A stretch of DNA of 64,000 nt from Mesorhizobium sp. Root554 (GCF_001427025.1 NZ_LMGA01000001.1:802455-866454), one strand, 5' to 3'. Positions 1 to 9,697 are shown, counted from the stretch's first letter. Translations and numbers: made by a program. Notes: generated by a model from the letters alone, not told the origin.

Positions 1-77
1 AGGGCTTTGAGCCTCTGGAGGCGATTTCACGGGCCCGCTTCTCGACAGCGCTTGCGGTCCGCGCCGCTTCGGCCTAA
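1..77 (+). CDS. 3' end of an upstream gene, possibly riboflavin synthase (partial)
   Basis: An open frame enters from the left edge and ends at a TAA at 75-77, giving a C-terminal tail that finishes ...[11 protein letters not shown]. It stops 26 bp before ribH. In Hyphomicrobiales the gene before ribH is usually riboflavin synthase (ribE/ribC), so that identity is suggested by position only. No diagnostic motif of the enzyme lies in these 24 codons, and the frame could be a chance opening. Confidence 0.35.
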   Translation, partial: GFEPLEAISRARFSTALAVRAASA

Positions 78-103
78 GTCCAGCGGCAATTCCGGAGACC
101 TTG

Positions 104-598
104 ATGGCTGGCATATCCGAACACGGCAAGGCGTTCATTCGCCCGCAGAAGAAGGCGCATCTTCTGATCGTCGAGGCGCGTTTCCACGACGATCTCGCTG
201 ATGCGCTGCTCGATGGCGCGACCAGTGCGTTGAAAGAGGCAGGCGCGACCTATGAGGTCGTGACGGTGCCGGGTTCTCTGGAAATTCCCGCAGTCATCAC
301 CTTCGCGCTCGACGGCGCGGCGGAAGGCGGAACGGACTATGACGGTTTCGTCGCGCTCGGCACCGTCGTGCGGGGTGACACCTATCATTTCGACATCGTC
401 GCCAATGAATCGAGCCGTGCTCTGATGGACCTTTCCATTCAGGAATCGATCGCCATCGGCAACGGCATTCTCACCACCGAGAATGATGAACAGGCCTGGG
501 CGCGTGCAAAAAAGAGCGAAGGCGACAAGGGCGGCTTCGCCGCGCGCGCCGCCCTGACCATGATTGCGCTGAAGGAACGGCTGGGAGGCAAGCCGTGA
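104..598 (+). CDS. ribH: 6,7-dimethyl-8-ribityllumazine synthase
   Basis: Penultimate enzyme of riboflavin synthesis; it condenses 5-amino-6-ribitylaminouracil with 3,4-dihydroxy-2-butanone 4-phosphate in the cytoplasm. The 164-residue protein has the family landmarks in order: VPGSLEIP (about 55-62), the phosphate/catalytic segment RGDTYHFD (90-97, with H95 as the expected catalytic histidine) and NGILTTEN. I chose the ATG at 104 over the TTG one codon upstream because GGAG at 93-96 is well placed for it. The stop overlaps the nusB GTG by 4 bp, so the two are translationally coupled. The length is normal for the family. Confidence 0.95.
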   Translation: MAGISEHGKAFIRPQKKAHLLIVEARFHDDLADALLDGATSALKEAGATYEVVTVPGSLEIPAVITFALDGAAEGGTDYDGFVALGTVVRGDTYHFDIVANESSRALMDLSIQESIAIGNGILTTENDEQAWARAKKSEGDKGGFAARAALTMIALKERLGGKP

Positions 599-1089
599 GC
601 GAGCCGGCTTCTCCGGAGCAGACCGGCCGCCAGGCCAACAAGCGCGGTGCGGCAAGGCTCGCGGCGGTCCAGGCGCTCTACCAGATGGATGTGGCGGGAA
701 GCGGCCTGCTGGAGATCACGGCGGAATACGAAGCCTTCCGCCTCGGCAAGGAGGTCGACGGCGCACTCTATCGAGAAGCCGACGCGCAATGGTTCCGCGC
801 CATTCTCGCCGGCGTGGTGGAAAACCAGAAGTTTGTCGACCCGGTAATCCGCCAGGCGCTGACTGAGGACTGGCCGCTTTCGCGGCTGGATTCCACCCTG
901 CGCGCCATCCTTCGCGCCGGCGTCTATGAGTTGATGAAACGACCCGACGTGCCTGTCGCCGTCATCGTCTCGGAATATGTCGACATCGCCAAGGCGTTCT
1001 ATTCAGAGGACGAGCCGAAGCTGGTCAATGCGGTGCTGGACCGCGTGTCGCGCCGGGTTCGCGGCGAAGGCCGGGGCAGGGACGCCTGA
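595..1089 (+). CDS. nusB: Transcription antitermination factor NusB
   Basis: Binds boxA RNA with NusE (S10) in rRNA antitermination complexes. The 164-residue protein has the all-helical NusB layout: basic N-terminal [16 protein letters not shown], the central [12 protein letters not shown] helix and the C-terminal [17 protein letters not shown]...VNAVLDRV signature. It starts at a GTG that overlaps the ribH stop (GTGA), the usual ribH-nusB coupling of alphaproteobacteria. The N-terminus carries a short extra Ala/Pro/Gln tail compared with E. coli NusB. Confidence 0.95.
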   Translation: MSEPASPEQTGRQANKRGAARLAAVQALYQMDVAGSGLLEITAEYEAFRLGKEVDGALYREADAQWFRAILAGVVENQKFVDPVIRQALTEDWPLSRLDSTLRAILRAGVYELMKRPDVPVAVIVSEYVDIAKAFYSEDEPKLVNAVLDRVSRRVRGEGRGRDA

Positions 1090-1184
1090 GACATACTTCC
1101 GCTGGGCCAGCCGCTGGTTCGCCGTGTCATGATGCTCCTGGGCACAGCGGCTTCTAGCGTCGAACCGGGGATCCGGAGATTCGC

Positions 1185-2399
1185 ATGACCGCCATCGCCA
1201 TCGAACCGGCAAGGGAAGCGCGGCGCACGGCGCTGATCCTCGCAGCGGCGCAAGCAATCGTCGGCTCCGCCGCGCCGATCGCGATTTCCATCGGCGCGCT
1301 CGTTGGGCATTACCTGCTCGGCCCGGACAAATCGCTGGCGACGCTGCCGATCACTGGCTTCAACCTGGGCGTGGCCCTGGGCGCCTTGCCCGCCGCCGCC
1401 ATCATCCGGGGGCTTGGCCAGCGAAACGGCTTCATGACCGGCACGCTTTTCACCGCTCTTGGCGGCCTCGTGGCGACGCTGGCATTGTTTGGAAGCAGCT
1501 TCTGGCTGTTTGCCGCCGGCCTGCTGGTGGTCGGCCTCGGCAGCTCGTTCGTGCAGCAGTTCCGCTTTGCCGCCGCGGACAACGCGCCGCCGGAATTCAA
1601 GGCGCGCGCCATTTCCTTCGTTCTCGCCGGCGGCGTCATCACCGCGATCCTCGGTCCGCAGATCGTGATCTTCACCCGCGAATTGCTGGCGCCGGTGATG
1701 TTCGCCGGTTCCTTCGCGGCAATTCTCGGCCTCGCTGCCGTCGGCGCGATCCTGCTGTCGTTTCTGCGCGTTCCGGCGACAGCCGGCGGGAAAATCGAGA
1801 CGGTGGCCAGCGATGCGCGGCCGCTGACGGAGATCATAACCCGTCCGCGCTTCATCGTCGCCATGTTGTGCGGTGTCGGCAGCTATACGCTGATGAGCTT
1901 CGTCATGACCGGCGCGCCCCTGGCGATGGTCGGCTGCGGGCTGTCCACCGACGATGCCACGCTCGGCATTTCCTGGCATGTAATGGCGATGTTCGGGCCG
2001 AGCTTCTTCACCGGCTCGCTTATCCACCGCTTCGGGGCGGAGCGGATCGTTGCCATCGGCCTGGCGCTGCTCGTCGGCTGCGCCGTGGTCGCTCTTTCAG
2101 GGCTGCAGCTCTGGCAGTTCTGGACCGCGCTCATCCTGCTCGGCCTCGGCTGGAATTTCGGTTTCATCGGCGCCACCGCGATCGTGGCCGAAAGCTACCG
2201 GCCCTCGGAAAAGAGCAAGGTGCAGGGCTTCCACGATTTCGTCCTGTTCGGCTCCGTCGCCTTTTCGTCGCTGATGTCCGGCGCTGTCTACAACGCCTGG
2301 GGCTGGGACATGCTGAACTGGGTGGTATTTCCGGTGGTTGCGCTATGTCTGGTCGCGCTTGCCGGCCTCAGACTGACAGGGGCGCGCCGCGCCACCTGA
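1185..2399 (+). CDS. MFS transporter
   Basis: A 404-residue protein with about 12 hydrophobic segments separated by short loops, typical of major facilitator proteins. The first half contains GLGSSFVQQFRFAAADNAPPE, which resembles the loop region of drug/metabolite MFS carriers. The charged middle loop (about 200-215) divides two six-helix bundles. The ATG at 1185 follows a GGAG at 1173. No substrate can be assigned. It stands alone, 95 bp after nusB and 150 bp before the osmoprotectant operon, on the same strand. Confidence 0.8.
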   Translation: MTAIAIEPAREARRTALILAAAQAIVGSAAPIAISIGALVGHYLLGPDKSLATLPITGFNLGVALGALPAAAIIRGLGQRNGFMTGTLFTALGGLVATLALFGSSFWLFAAGLLVVGLGSSFVQQFRFAAADNAPPEFKARAISFVLAGGVITAILGPQIVIFTRELLAPVMFAGSFAAILGLAAVGAILLSFLRVPATAGGKIETVASDARPLTEIITRPRFIVAMLCGVGSYTLMSFVMTGAPLAMVGCGLSTDDATLGISWHVMAMFGPSFFTGSLIHRFGAERIVAIGLALLVGCAVVALSGLQLWQFWTALILLGLGWNFGFIGATAIVAESYRPSEKSKVQGFHDFVLFGSVAFSSLMSGAVYNAWGWDMLNWVVFPVVALCLVALAGLRLTGARRAT

Positions 2400-2548
2400 C
2401 ACGACGCTGTCGGGAGCGCCGGCTGTCTTTTCAGCCTCCGCGCATAAAATTATTGCGCTGTTCCCTCATCCTATGAAACCGTATGCCCCGACGGGGCGTT
2501 CCAGCCATGCTCATATCGGCGACTCAGGTTTACAGAGGGATTTCAAAA

Positions 2549-3463
2549 ATGCTGTCCAAGAGGCTTATTGCCGGCGCCGCGCTGGCTCTTGTCGTCGCAA
2601 CCGCTTCGGCTCACGCCGCGCCGGTGGTGGTGTCCTCCAAGATCGACACGGAAGGCGGGGTGCTCGGCAACATCATCCTGGCCGTGCTGAACGCCAACAA
2701 GATCGAGACAGCAGACCGCGTCCAACTCGGCGGCACGCCGGTCGTGCGCAAAGCGATCATCGCCGGCGAAATCGACATTTATCCCGAATATACCGGCAAT
2801 GCCGCCTTCTTCTTCGAAAAGGCCAACGATCCACTCTGGAAGGACGCGGCGAAGGGCTATGAGCAGGCGAAGAAGCTCGACTACGACGCCAACAAGATCG
2901 TCTGGTTGTCGCCTTCGCCGGCCAACAACACCTGGGCCATCGCGCTGCGCAAGGATGTCACCGACGCCAACAAGCTGGTGACGTTGAGCGACTTCGGCAA
3001 ATACGTCGCCGGCGGCGGCAATGTCGTCCTGGCGGCATCCGCCGAATTCGTCAATTCGGAAGCGGCGCTGCCTGCCTTCCAGACGACCTACGGCTTTACG
3101 CTGAAGCCGGAACAGCTCATCACACTGTCGGGCGGCGACACCGCTGCCACCATCGCTGCTGCCGCCAACCAGACCAACGGCGCCAACGCCGCGATGGTCT
3201 ATGGCACTGACGGCGGCATCGCGCCGTCGGGTCTGGTTGTGCTCGATGACGACAAGGGCGTGCAGCCGGTCTATCAGCCGGCGCCGATCATCCGCGAAGC
3301 CGTGCTCAAGGAACATCCGGAAATCGAGACGCTGCTGAAACCGGTGTTCGAAAAGCTGGATCTGGTCACGCTGCAGGAGCTGAACGGCCGTGTCCAGGTT
3401 GGTGGCGAGCCGGCGAAGGGCGTCGCGGAAGACTTTTTGAAGAAGAACGGGTTCTTGAAGTAG
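2549..3463 (+). CDS. osmF: Osmoprotectant ABC transporter substrate-binding protein (YehZ/OsmF-like)
   Basis: Periplasmic binding protein of a quaternary-amine (glycine betaine/choline-type) importer. The 304-residue product starts with a signal peptide (MLSKRLIAG...SAHA, cut near residue 22). The mature part shows OpuAC-family motifs: SSKIDTEGGVLGNIIL, GEIDIYPEYTGNA and SPANNTWAIAL. The ATG at 2549 follows AGAGGGA; an upstream in-frame ATG at 2483 would bury the signal peptide and was rejected. It is the first of four genes ordered as in E. coli yehZYXW. The exact substrate is unknown. Confidence 0.85.
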   Translation: MLSKRLIAGAALALVVATASAHAAPVVVSSKIDTEGGVLGNIILAVLNANKIETADRVQLGGTPVVRKAIIAGEIDIYPEYTGNAAFFFEKANDPLWKDAAKGYEQAKKLDYDANKIVWLSPSPANNTWAIALRKDVTDANKLVTLSDFGKYVAGGGNVVLAASAEFVNSEAALPAFQTTYGFTLKPEQLITLSGGDTAATIAAAANQTNGANAAMVYGTDGGIAPSGLVVLDDDKGVQPVYQPAPIIREAVLKEHPEIETLLKPVFEKLDLVTLQELNGRVQVGGEPAKGVAEDFLKKNGFLK

Positions 3464-3497
3464 GGCATCCGCAGCGGCCGTTGATATGAGATTTCAC

Positions 3498-3575
3498 TCT
3501 TATCCGGCTGGCTCGCAGCCACCTTCTCCCCGCGGGGAAGAAGCCATGCGAGCGAAGCGGAGGCTGGGTGAGGGT
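3498..3575. repeat. Rhizobial intergenic palindromic repeat (RIME-like)
   Basis: The segment between the binding-protein gene and the first permease gene carries imperfect palindromes, including CTTCTCCCCGCGGGGAAGAAG-like symmetry around 3523-3543. Its overall wording resembles dispersed intergenic elements of Rhizobium and Mesorhizobium ('CCTTCTCCCCG...GGGAGAAGG'). Assignment to RIME is from memory of the family. It lies within a probable operon and could act as an mRNA processing or attenuation hairpin. Confidence 0.5.
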
Positions 3576-3622
3576 TGGAATCCGCTCAAGCCGGGCGATG
3601 CCGCAGGTCGAGGCCCGCTGCC

Positions 3623-4789
3623 ATGACCCTCCGCTTCAACAAGCTTGGCATCGTGATCGCAGCGATTGCCACCTATGCGGCATTCCTCGCGCCATTCGCC
3701 ACCTTTCGCGCCAACCGCATCGTGCCGGGCGAGGGGCGTCTTATAATCGCAGCGTTACCGCCGACGGCAGGCTATCTGCTGCTTGCCGTCGTCATTATCT
3801 CCGCGCTCGTCGCTCTGTTCAGGACGCCGCTCATGTGGCGGCTTGTCGCCAGCGTAACGGTCCTGGCGGCTCTGGCTCTGCTGATCGGCGTTGCCGGTTC
3901 TTTCCTGACCCCGGAAGGCAACACCTTCGCGCGAATCTCGCCGGCCTCCGGCTTCTGGCTGCTGCTGTTCGCCTTTCTCCTGCTCTTGTCGGACGTGCTG
4001 GCCCGGCTCAGCCTTTCGCCCGTGGCGCGGGTGGCGGTTCTGTTGGCCGCAGCGGTGACGATCGGGCTCATTCTCGTGTCGGGAAGCTGGAACAGCCTTT
4101 CGATCCTCAAGGAATATGCCAACCGCGCCGACAGCTTCTGGGCCGAGGGATACAAGCACGTCGTGCTGGCGCTCGGCTCGCTGGTGGCTGCGGTGGTGGT
4201 CGGGGTGCCGCTGGGCATCCTCTGCCATCGTGTCGACCGGTTGCGGGCAGGGGTGTTGAACACCCTCAACATCATCCAGACCATCCCTTCCATCGCACTG
4301 TTCGGCATCCTCATCGCGCCGCTCGGCTGGGTGGCGGCGAATGTGCCGGGAGCCGCCGCACTCGGCATTCGAGGTATCGGCACTGCGCCGGCTTTCATCG
4401 CGCTTTTCCTCTATTCGTTGCTGCCGGTAGTGGCCAACACGGTGGTCGGCCTGGCCGGCGTGCCGCGCGCGGCCAACGATGCGGCGCGCGGCATGGGGAT
4501 GACTGACCGGCAGCGCCTTTTCGGCGTCGAGTTCCCGCTCGCCTTTCCCGTCATCCTCACCGGTATACGCATCGTGCTGGTGCAGAATATCGGCCTCGCC
4601 ACCATCGCCGCGCTGATCGGCGGCGGCGGCTTCGGCGTGTTTGTCTTCCAGGGCGTGGGCCAGACCGCGATGGATCTGGTGCTGCTCGGCGCCGTTCCGA
4701 CCGTGGCGCTGGCCTTCGCCGCCGCCATCATCCTGGACGCCATCATCGAACTCTCTTCAACGGTCAGACGCAGGGAATCCGCCGCATGA
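3623..4789 (+). CDS. yehY: Osmoprotectant ABC transporter permease (YehY-like, long form)
   Basis: Inner-membrane subunit of the importer. At 388 residues it matches the long YehY type: about 200 N-terminal residues with extra membrane helices, then a MetI-like permease domain. The EAA loop reads AARGMGMTDRQRLFGVEFPLAFP at about 290-315. I chose the ATG at 3623 because the upstream extension is basic and non-hydrophobic. Its stop overlaps the ATPase start (ATGA at 4786-4789). Confidence 0.85.
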   Translation: MTLRFNKLGIVIAAIATYAAFLAPFATFRANRIVPGEGRLIIAALPPTAGYLLLAVVIISALVALFRTPLMWRLVASVTVLAALALLIGVAGSFLTPEGNTFARISPASGFWLLLFAFLLLLSDVLARLSLSPVARVAVLLAAAVTIGLILVSGSWNSLSILKEYANRADSFWAEGYKHVVLALGSLVAAVVVGVPLGILCHRVDRLRAGVLNTLNIIQTIPSIALFGILIAPLGWVAANVPGAAALGIRGIGTAPAFIALFLYSLLPVVANTVVGLAGVPRAANDAARGMGMTDRQRLFGVEFPLAFPVILTGIRIVLVQNIGLATIAALIGGGGFGVFVFQGVGQTAMDLVLLGAVPTVALAFAAAIILDAIIELSSTVRRRESAA

Positions 4790-5727
4790 TCGAGATCGAG
4801 CACATCACCAAGCGCTATGACCAGACAACGGTCGTCGATGACGTTTCCATGGTGATCGAGCCCCGCACCATGACGGTGATCGTCGGCACCTCCGGCTCGG
4901 GCAAGACGACATTGCTGCGCATGATCAACCGGCTTGTCGAACCGACATCGGGCGCCATCAAGCTGGATGGCGTCGATAACAAGTCTGTGCCGGATTATCA
5001 GCTTCGCCGCTCCATCGGCTACGCCATCCAGGGCCACGGCCTGTTCCCGCACCGCACAGTCGCCCAGAACATCGGAACGGTCCCGGCCCTGCTTGGTTGG
5101 GATCAGCAACGCATCGACGAGCGGGTGCATGAATTGCTGACATTGTTCCAGCTCGATCCGCAATCGTTCGGTCCGCGCTATCCGCACGAGCTTTCCGGCG
5201 GCCAGCAGCAGCGCGTCGGCGTCGCACGCGCGCTCGCCGCCAAGCCGAACGTGCTGCTGATGGACGAGCCGTTTGGCGCGCTCGATCCGATTATTCGCGC
5301 CAAGGCGCAGGACGATTTGCTGGCTATCCAGAAGCAGATCGGCACGACCATCATCCTCGTCACCCACGACATGGAGGAGGCGGTCCATCTCGGCCACAAG
5401 ATCGCCGTCATGGATGGCGGCAAGCTCATCCAGTACGCCACCCCGGCGGAAATCCTCGCCAACCCCGCCAGTAATTTTGTCGAGACCCTTGTCGGGCCCA
5501 GCGAGCGGCCCTTCCGTTTGCTATCGCTTGGGCCGGTGCGCGACGCGGTCGAGAAGGGCGCGGCGGAAGGCGAGGCGATACCCGCCGAGGCCACGCAGCG
5601 TGACGCCCTTGCCGAGTTGCTGTGGTCGGGCCGGCCGGCGCTTCCGGTCAAGGGGCCGGATGGCGCGCTGCTCGGCAAGGTGACCGTAGACGGACTGGTC
5701 AAGCGCGCCGCGAGGCCCGCTGCATGA
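4786..5727 (+). CDS. yehX: Osmoprotectant ABC transporter ATP-binding protein (YehX-like)
   Basis: ATPase of the importer, 313 residues. The Walker A motif is GTSGSGKTT (about 36-44), the Q-loop is followed by GYAIQGHGLFPHRTV, the signature is LSGGQQQRVGVARAL, Walker B is VLLMDEPFGALD, and the switch His is in LVTHDMEEA. After about residue 240 there is a C-terminal extension with only partial CBS-like character, as in OpuCA/YehX proteins. It is coupled on both sides by ATGA overlaps. Confidence 0.92.
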   Translation: MIEIEHITKRYDQTTVVDDVSMVIEPRTMTVIVGTSGSGKTTLLRMINRLVEPTSGAIKLDGVDNKSVPDYQLRRSIGYAIQGHGLFPHRTVAQNIGTVPALLGWDQQRIDERVHELLTLFQLDPQSFGPRYPHELSGGQQQRVGVARALAAKPNVLLMDEPFGALDPIIRAKAQDDLLAIQKQIGTTIILVTHDMEEAVHLGHKIAVMDGGKLIQYATPAEILANPASNFVETLVGPSERPFRLLSLGPVRDAVEKGAAEGEAIPAEATQRDALAELLWSGRPALPVKGPDGALLGKVTVDGLVKRAARPAA

Positions 5728-6470
5728 AATGGTTGCCGACCCTGCTGCGGCTTGTATTGCTGATCGTACTGGTGGCCTTCATCGTCCATCCGGCATGGTT
5801 CGAGCCGTTGCTGAAGCCGCTCACGGAAAACAACGCGCCGGCCATCTACAACCAGGGCAGCCTGCTGTCGCTGACGCTGCTGCATCTGCGCACCGTGCTG
5901 ATCGCAACCGTGGCCGCCACCATCGTCGCGGTCGGGCTGGCGATTCTGGTGACACGGCCGATCGGCGCCGAGTTCCTGCCGCTGTCGCGCAGCCTCGTCA
6001 ACATCGGCCAGACCTTTCCGCCGGTCGCGGTTCTGGCACTGGCCGTGCCGGCCGTCGGCTTCGGCGAAAAGCCGACGCTCATCGCCCTGTTCCTCTACGG
6101 CCTGCTGCCGATCTTCGAGAATGCGCTGACTGGCCTCACCACATTGCCCGGCAATGTGCTGGAGGCGGCGCGCGGCGCCGGCATGACCGGCTGGCAGCGG
6201 CTCATCAAGGTCGAACTGCCGCTTTCCGTGCCGGTGATCCTCGCAGGCATCCGCCTTTCAGTCGTCATCAGCCTCGCCACTGCGACGATCGGCTCGACCG
6301 TCGCTGCAAAGACATTGGGCGAAGTCATCATCGCCGGCTTGCTGTCGAACAATCTGGCTTTCGTCCTGCAAGGCGGCCTGATCGTCGCGGCGCTTGCCGT
6401 GCTGATCTATGACGCGCTGTCGGCGTTGGAACGCGTTGCAGCGCGGCGCATGGGCAGGCTGGCAACCTGA
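5724..6470 (+). CDS. yehW: Osmoprotectant ABC transporter permease (YehW-like, short form)
   Basis: Second membrane subunit, 248 residues, with about six helices and the permease loop EAARGAGMTGWQRLIKVELPLSVP (around 150-172). The ATG at 5724 overlaps the ATPase stop by 4 bp; the longer reading frame upstream is simply the overlapped ATPase region. Together with the three preceding genes it completes a YehZYXW-type low-affinity betaine or related solute importer. It converges on the small minus-strand gene that ends at 6472. Confidence 0.88.
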   Translation: MKWLPTLLRLVLLIVLVAFIVHPAWFEPLLKPLTENNAPAIYNQGSLLSLTLLHLRTVLIATVAATIVAVGLAILVTRPIGAEFLPLSRSLVNIGQTFPPVAVLALAVPAVGFGEKPTLIALFLYGLLPIFENALTGLTTLPGNVLEAARGAGMTGWQRLIKVELPLSVPVILAGIRLSVVISLATATIGSTVAAKTLGEVIIAGLLSNNLAFVLQGGLIVAALAVLIYDALSALERVAARRMGRLAT

Positions 6471-6471
6471 T

Positions 6472-6786
6472 CTATCGCCCAACCGGGCGGGCAGGGTGGT
6501 CCAACGTGATTTCCAGCTCGGTCCGCTCGCTTTCAATCACCCAGCGGCGGCGCAGCACCGAGAAATCATGGCGTTTGCTGTCGGATAGGATTGAAACCAC
6601 ATCGCCGACCTGGACGGCCGGTTCGAGCAGAAGCGCCGCAAGCCGCGCGCCAAGCCCCTCCTTGCCGGCATGGCGTTCCGCGCTCGCCGTCAGAACGATC
6701 CTCACCGGACGGTCGGTTGCGTCCGTGCCGAGACTCAGCGATTCATCTGCCCATTTACTGGAATTTTCAGCGGGAGTTCTGGCCAT
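6472..6786 (-). CDS. Small hypothetical protein
   Basis: A 104-residue soluble protein, MARTPAENSSKW... to LDHPARPVGR. It has no signal peptide or membrane segment; the C-terminal half (VGDVVSILSDSKRHDFSVLRRRWVIES) looks like a small beta-rich domain. The call rests on a good reading frame, a GGAAAG ribosome-binding site before the ATG, and neat placement between yehW and the DUF2165 gene. Its ATG overlaps the start codon of the divergent DUF2165 gene within the palindrome CATG. I do not recognise the family. Confidence 0.55.
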   Translation of the reverse strand: MARTPAENSSKWADESLSLGTDATDRPVRIVLTASAERHAGKEGLGARLAALLLEPAVQVGDVVSILSDSKRHDFSVLRRRWVIESERTELEITLDHPARPVGR

Positions 6787-7285
6787 GACATTGCGTCTTT
6801 CCAAGATCATCATGTGTCTGTGTCTGGCGGTGTTCGCCTTTCTCGTCGCCTTCGGCAACATCACCGATTACGGCTCAAATTTCGCCTTTGTCCAGCATGT
6901 GCTGTCCATGGACACGACCTTTCCGGGCAATGCGCTGATGTACCGCTCGATCACCAACCCGTCATTGTGGACTGCCGGTTACTGGCTCATCATTCTCGGC
7001 GAGGCGCTGACCTGCGTCCTCTTTCTCATCGCGGCCTGGAATCTCTGGCAGGCGCGAGGTGGCAGCGGACAGGCCTTCAACGAGGCCAAGAAGTTCGCCG
7101 TCATCGCCACCACCATGGGGTTCCTGGTCTGGTATTTCGGTTTCATGGTCATCGGTGGAGAATGGTTCGCCATGTGGCAGTCGCAGACCTGGAACGGCCA
7201 GGAAGCGGCGTTCAAATTCTACATGACGATGCTTGCGGTGCTGATCTTCGTCATCCAGCCGGACGGCGATTTGCGCAAGGGGTGA
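6785..7285 (+). CDS. DUF2165 family membrane protein
   Basis: A 166-residue inner-membrane protein with four predicted helices. DUF2165 features visible are GNITDYGSNFAFVQHVLSMDTTFPG, then TNPSLWTAGYWLIILGE and the C-terminal IGGEWFAMWQSQTWNGQEAAFKF. The function is unknown in this family. The ATG at 6785 follows GGGAG at 6774-6778. Its start codon overlaps that of the opposite-strand small gene, so both must use promoters lying inside each other's coding sequence. Confidence 0.85.
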   Translation: MTLRLSKIIMCLCLAVFAFLVAFGNITDYGSNFAFVQHVLSMDTTFPGNALMYRSITNPSLWTAGYWLIILGEALTCVLFLIAAWNLWQARGGSGQAFNEAKKFAVIATTMGFLVWYFGFMVIGGEWFAMWQSQTWNGQEAAFKFYMTMLAVLIFVIQPDGDLRKG

Positions 7286-7379
7286 GCGCCGTTATGGTCC
7301 GCTTGATCGGGAGCGGCGACAGGGACGTGGCATCGCACCCTACTTTTGGGCGAAAACCGGGCAAAAACCGAACAATTAC

Positions 7380-7408
7380 TTGACGTTCAAACACCTGTTT
7401 CGCATAAG
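7380..7408 (+). promoter_or_regulatory. Putative sigma-70 promoter for hppA
   Basis: TTGACG (7380-7385), a 17-bp spacer and CATAAG (7403-7408) fit a sigma-70-like promoter about 100 bp before the hppA start. This is pattern matching only. Confidence 0.4.
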
Positions 7409-7418
7409 CCGCTGCGAT

Positions 7419-7449
7419 AGGCAGGATTTCGCCATGGCGAATCCTGCCT
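7419..7449 (+). promoter_or_regulatory. Near-perfect hairpin in the hppA leader
   Basis: AGGCAGGATT and AATCCTGCCT form a 10-bp stem around the inner palindrome CGCCATGGCG, with one bulged T. It lies downstream of the putative promoter and 57 nt before the hppA ATG. No U-tract follows, so it is not an obvious terminator; it may affect message stability or bind a regulator. Confidence 0.45.
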
Positions 7450-7506
7450 CCGTTCCAACGGTCCGGGGAGGGGTTCGCCGGATCATCAAGCGAGGAAAAT
7501 CCGCAA

Positions 7507-9648
7507 ATGACCATGCTTTATGTCGTCATTCTCTGCGGCGTGCTTTCAATTGTTTATGCCATCTGGGCGACGCAGTCGGTGCTTGCGTCGGACCAGGGCA
7601 ACGCGCGCATGCAGGAAATCTCCGCGGCCATACGTGAAGGCGCGCAGGCTTATCTTACCCGGCAGTACACCACCATCGCCATCGTTGGCGTGGTCGTTTT
7701 CGTACTCGCCTGGTGGCTGCTGTCCGGCACGGCCGCCTTCGGCTTCCTGATCGGCGCGGTGCTTTCGGGCGCGGCCGGCTTCATCGGCATGCACGTTTCG
7801 GTTCGCGCCAATGTGCGCACGGCGCAGGCTGCCTCCAACAGCCTTGCGGCGGGCCTCGACATCGCCTTCAAGTCCGGCGCCATCACCGGCATGCTTGTGG
7901 CTGGCTTGGCGCTGCTGGGCGTCTCCGTCTACTACTGGGTCCTCACCGGACCGCTCGGCCATGGCCCGGCCGACCGTGAGGTCATAGACTCGCTCGTCGC
8001 GCTCGGCTTCGGCGCTTCGCTGATCTCGATCTTCGCCCGTCTCGGCGGCGGCATCTTCACCAAGGGCGCCGACGTCGGCGGCGATCTGGTCGGCAAGGTC
8101 GAAGCAGGCATCCCCGAGGATGATCCGCGCAACCCGGCCACCATCGCCGACAACGTCGGCGACAACGTCGGCGACTGCGCCGGCATGGCTGCGGACCTGT
8201 TCGAGACCTATGCGGTGACGGTCGTCGCCACCATGGTTCTCGCCGCCATCTTCTTCGGCTCCGCCGCCAATCTGGCGGACATCATGATTTACCCGCTCGC
8301 GATCTGCGGCGCCTGTATCCTGACGTCGATCGTCGGGACCTTCTTCGTCAAGCTCGGCTCCAACGGCTCGATCATGGGCGCTCTCTACAAGGGCCTCATT
8401 GTCACCGGCGTCCTGTCGGTGGGCGGCCTGGCCGTCGCAAACTCCATGACGATCGGCTGGGGAGACGTGGGCACCGCCAACGGTATGACCATAACCGGCG
8501 CCAACCTGTTCATCTGCGGCCTGGTCGGCCTGCTGGTGACGGCGCTGATTGTGGTCATCACGGAATACTATACCGGCACCGGCAAGCGCCCTGTCGTCTC
8601 GATCGCCCAGGCGTCGGTGACCGGTCACGGCACCAACGTCATCCAGGGCCTCGCGGTCTCGCTGGAATCGACGGCACTGCCCGCCATCGTCATCGTCGGC
8701 GGCATCATCGGCACCTACCAGCTGGCCGGCCTGTTCGGAACCGCCATCGCGGTGACGACCATGCTCGGCCTTGCCGGCATGATCGTGGCGCTGGACGCCT
8801 TCGGTCCGGTGACCGACAACGCCGGCGGCATCGCCGAAATGGCAGGCCTCCCGAGCGAGGTCCGTCATTCGACCGACGCCCTCGATGCGGTGGGCAACAC
8901 CACCAAGGCCGTCACCAAGGGCTACGCCATCGGTTCCGCCGGTCTCGGCGCGCTGGTGCTGTTCGCGGCGTACTCCAACGACCTGCAGTTCTTCGCCGCC
9001 AACGGTGCGAAATATCCGTACTTCGCGGATCTTGGCACCGTGTCCTTCGACCTGTCGAACCCCTATGTCGTTGCCGGCCTGATCTTCGGCGGCCTCATCC
9101 CCTACCTGTTCGGCGGCATCGCCATGACGGCCGTCGGCCGCGCCGCAGGCTCCATCGTCGAGGAAGTGCGCAAGCAGTTCCGCGAGGATCCGGGCATCAT
9201 GCAGGGAACGTCGAAGCCAAACTATGCCCGCGCGGTCGATATCCTGACCCGTGCGGCCATCAAGGAGATGATCATCCCGTCGCTGCTGCCGGTGTTGGCG
9301 CCGCTCGTCGTCTATTTCGGTGTGCTGCTGATCTCGGGCTCCAAGGCCTCGGCTTTCGCCGCACTCGGCGCATCGCTGCTCGGCGTCATCGTCAATGGCC
9401 TGTTCGTCGCCATCTCGATGACCTCGGGTGGCGGCGCGTGGGACAACGCCAAGAAGTCGTTCGAGGATGGTTTCGTCGACAAGGACGGCGTCAAGCACCT
9501 GAAGGGCTCCGAAGCGCACAAGGCTTCGGTGACCGGCGACACGGTTGGCGATCCCTACAAGGATACCGCCGGTCCGGCCGTTAATCCGGCCATCAAGATC
9601 ACCAACATCGTCGCGCTGCTGCTGCTCGCCGTCCTGGCGCACAGCTAA
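7507..9648 (+). CDS. hppA: Membrane-bound proton-translocating pyrophosphatase (K+-independent type)
   Basis: Couples PPi hydrolysis to proton export across the inner membrane. The 713-residue protein has about 16 helices and the PPi/Mg2+ site [22 protein letters not shown] followed by [19 protein letters not shown] (about 196-238). The sequence GNTTKA has Lys at residue 467, the position that separates K+-independent (Lys) from K+-dependent (Ala) enzymes, so this is predicted to be K+-independent. The start is supported by GAGGAA ahead of the ATG at 7507. It is followed by a strong bidirectional terminator. Confidence 0.95.
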   Translation: MTMLYVVILCGVLSIVYAIWATQSVLASDQGNARMQEISAAIREGAQAYLTRQYTTIAIVGVVVFVLAWWLLSGTAAFGFLIGAVLSGAAGFIGMHVSVRANVRTAQAASNSLAAGLDIAFKSGAITGMLVAGLALLGVSVYYWVLTGPLGHGPADREVIDSLVALGFGASLISIFARLGGGIFTKGADVGGDLVGKVEAGIPEDDPRNPATIADNVGDNVGDCAGMAADLFETYAVTVVATMVLAAIFFGSAANLADIMIYPLAICGACILTSIVGTFFVKLGSNGSIMGALYKGLIVTGVLSVGGLAVANSMTIGWGDVGTANGMTITGANLFICGLVGLLVTALIVVITEYYTGTGKRPVVSIAQASVTGHGTNVIQGLAVSLESTALPAIVIVGGIIGTYQLAGLFGTAIAVTTMLGLAGMIVALDAFGPVTDNAGGIAEMAGLPSEVRHSTDALDAVGNTTKAVTKGYAIGSAGLGALVLFAAYSNDLQFFAANGAKYPYFADLGTVSFDLSNPYVVAGLIFGGLIPYLFGGIAMTAVGRAAGSIVEEVRKQFREDPGIMQGTSKPNYARAVDILTRAAIKEMIIPSLLPVLAPLVVYFGVLLISGSKASAFAALGASLLGVIVNGLFVAISMTSGGGAWDNAKKSFEDGFVDKDGVKHLKGSEAHKASVTGDTVGDPYKDTAGPAVNPAIKITNIVALLLLAVLAHS

Positions 9649-9697
9649 GCGAAAACAGGTTCCGCCCGGCCGTCGCGCCGGGTAAGGCCTGACATGA

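Noticed and set aside
7546..9642. A 698-codon open frame on the minus strand opposite hppA
   Set aside because: It is a shadow of the high-GC hppA codon pattern: rich in Arg, His, Asp and Gly, with no hydrophobic core or family motif. hppA on the plus strand is certain.
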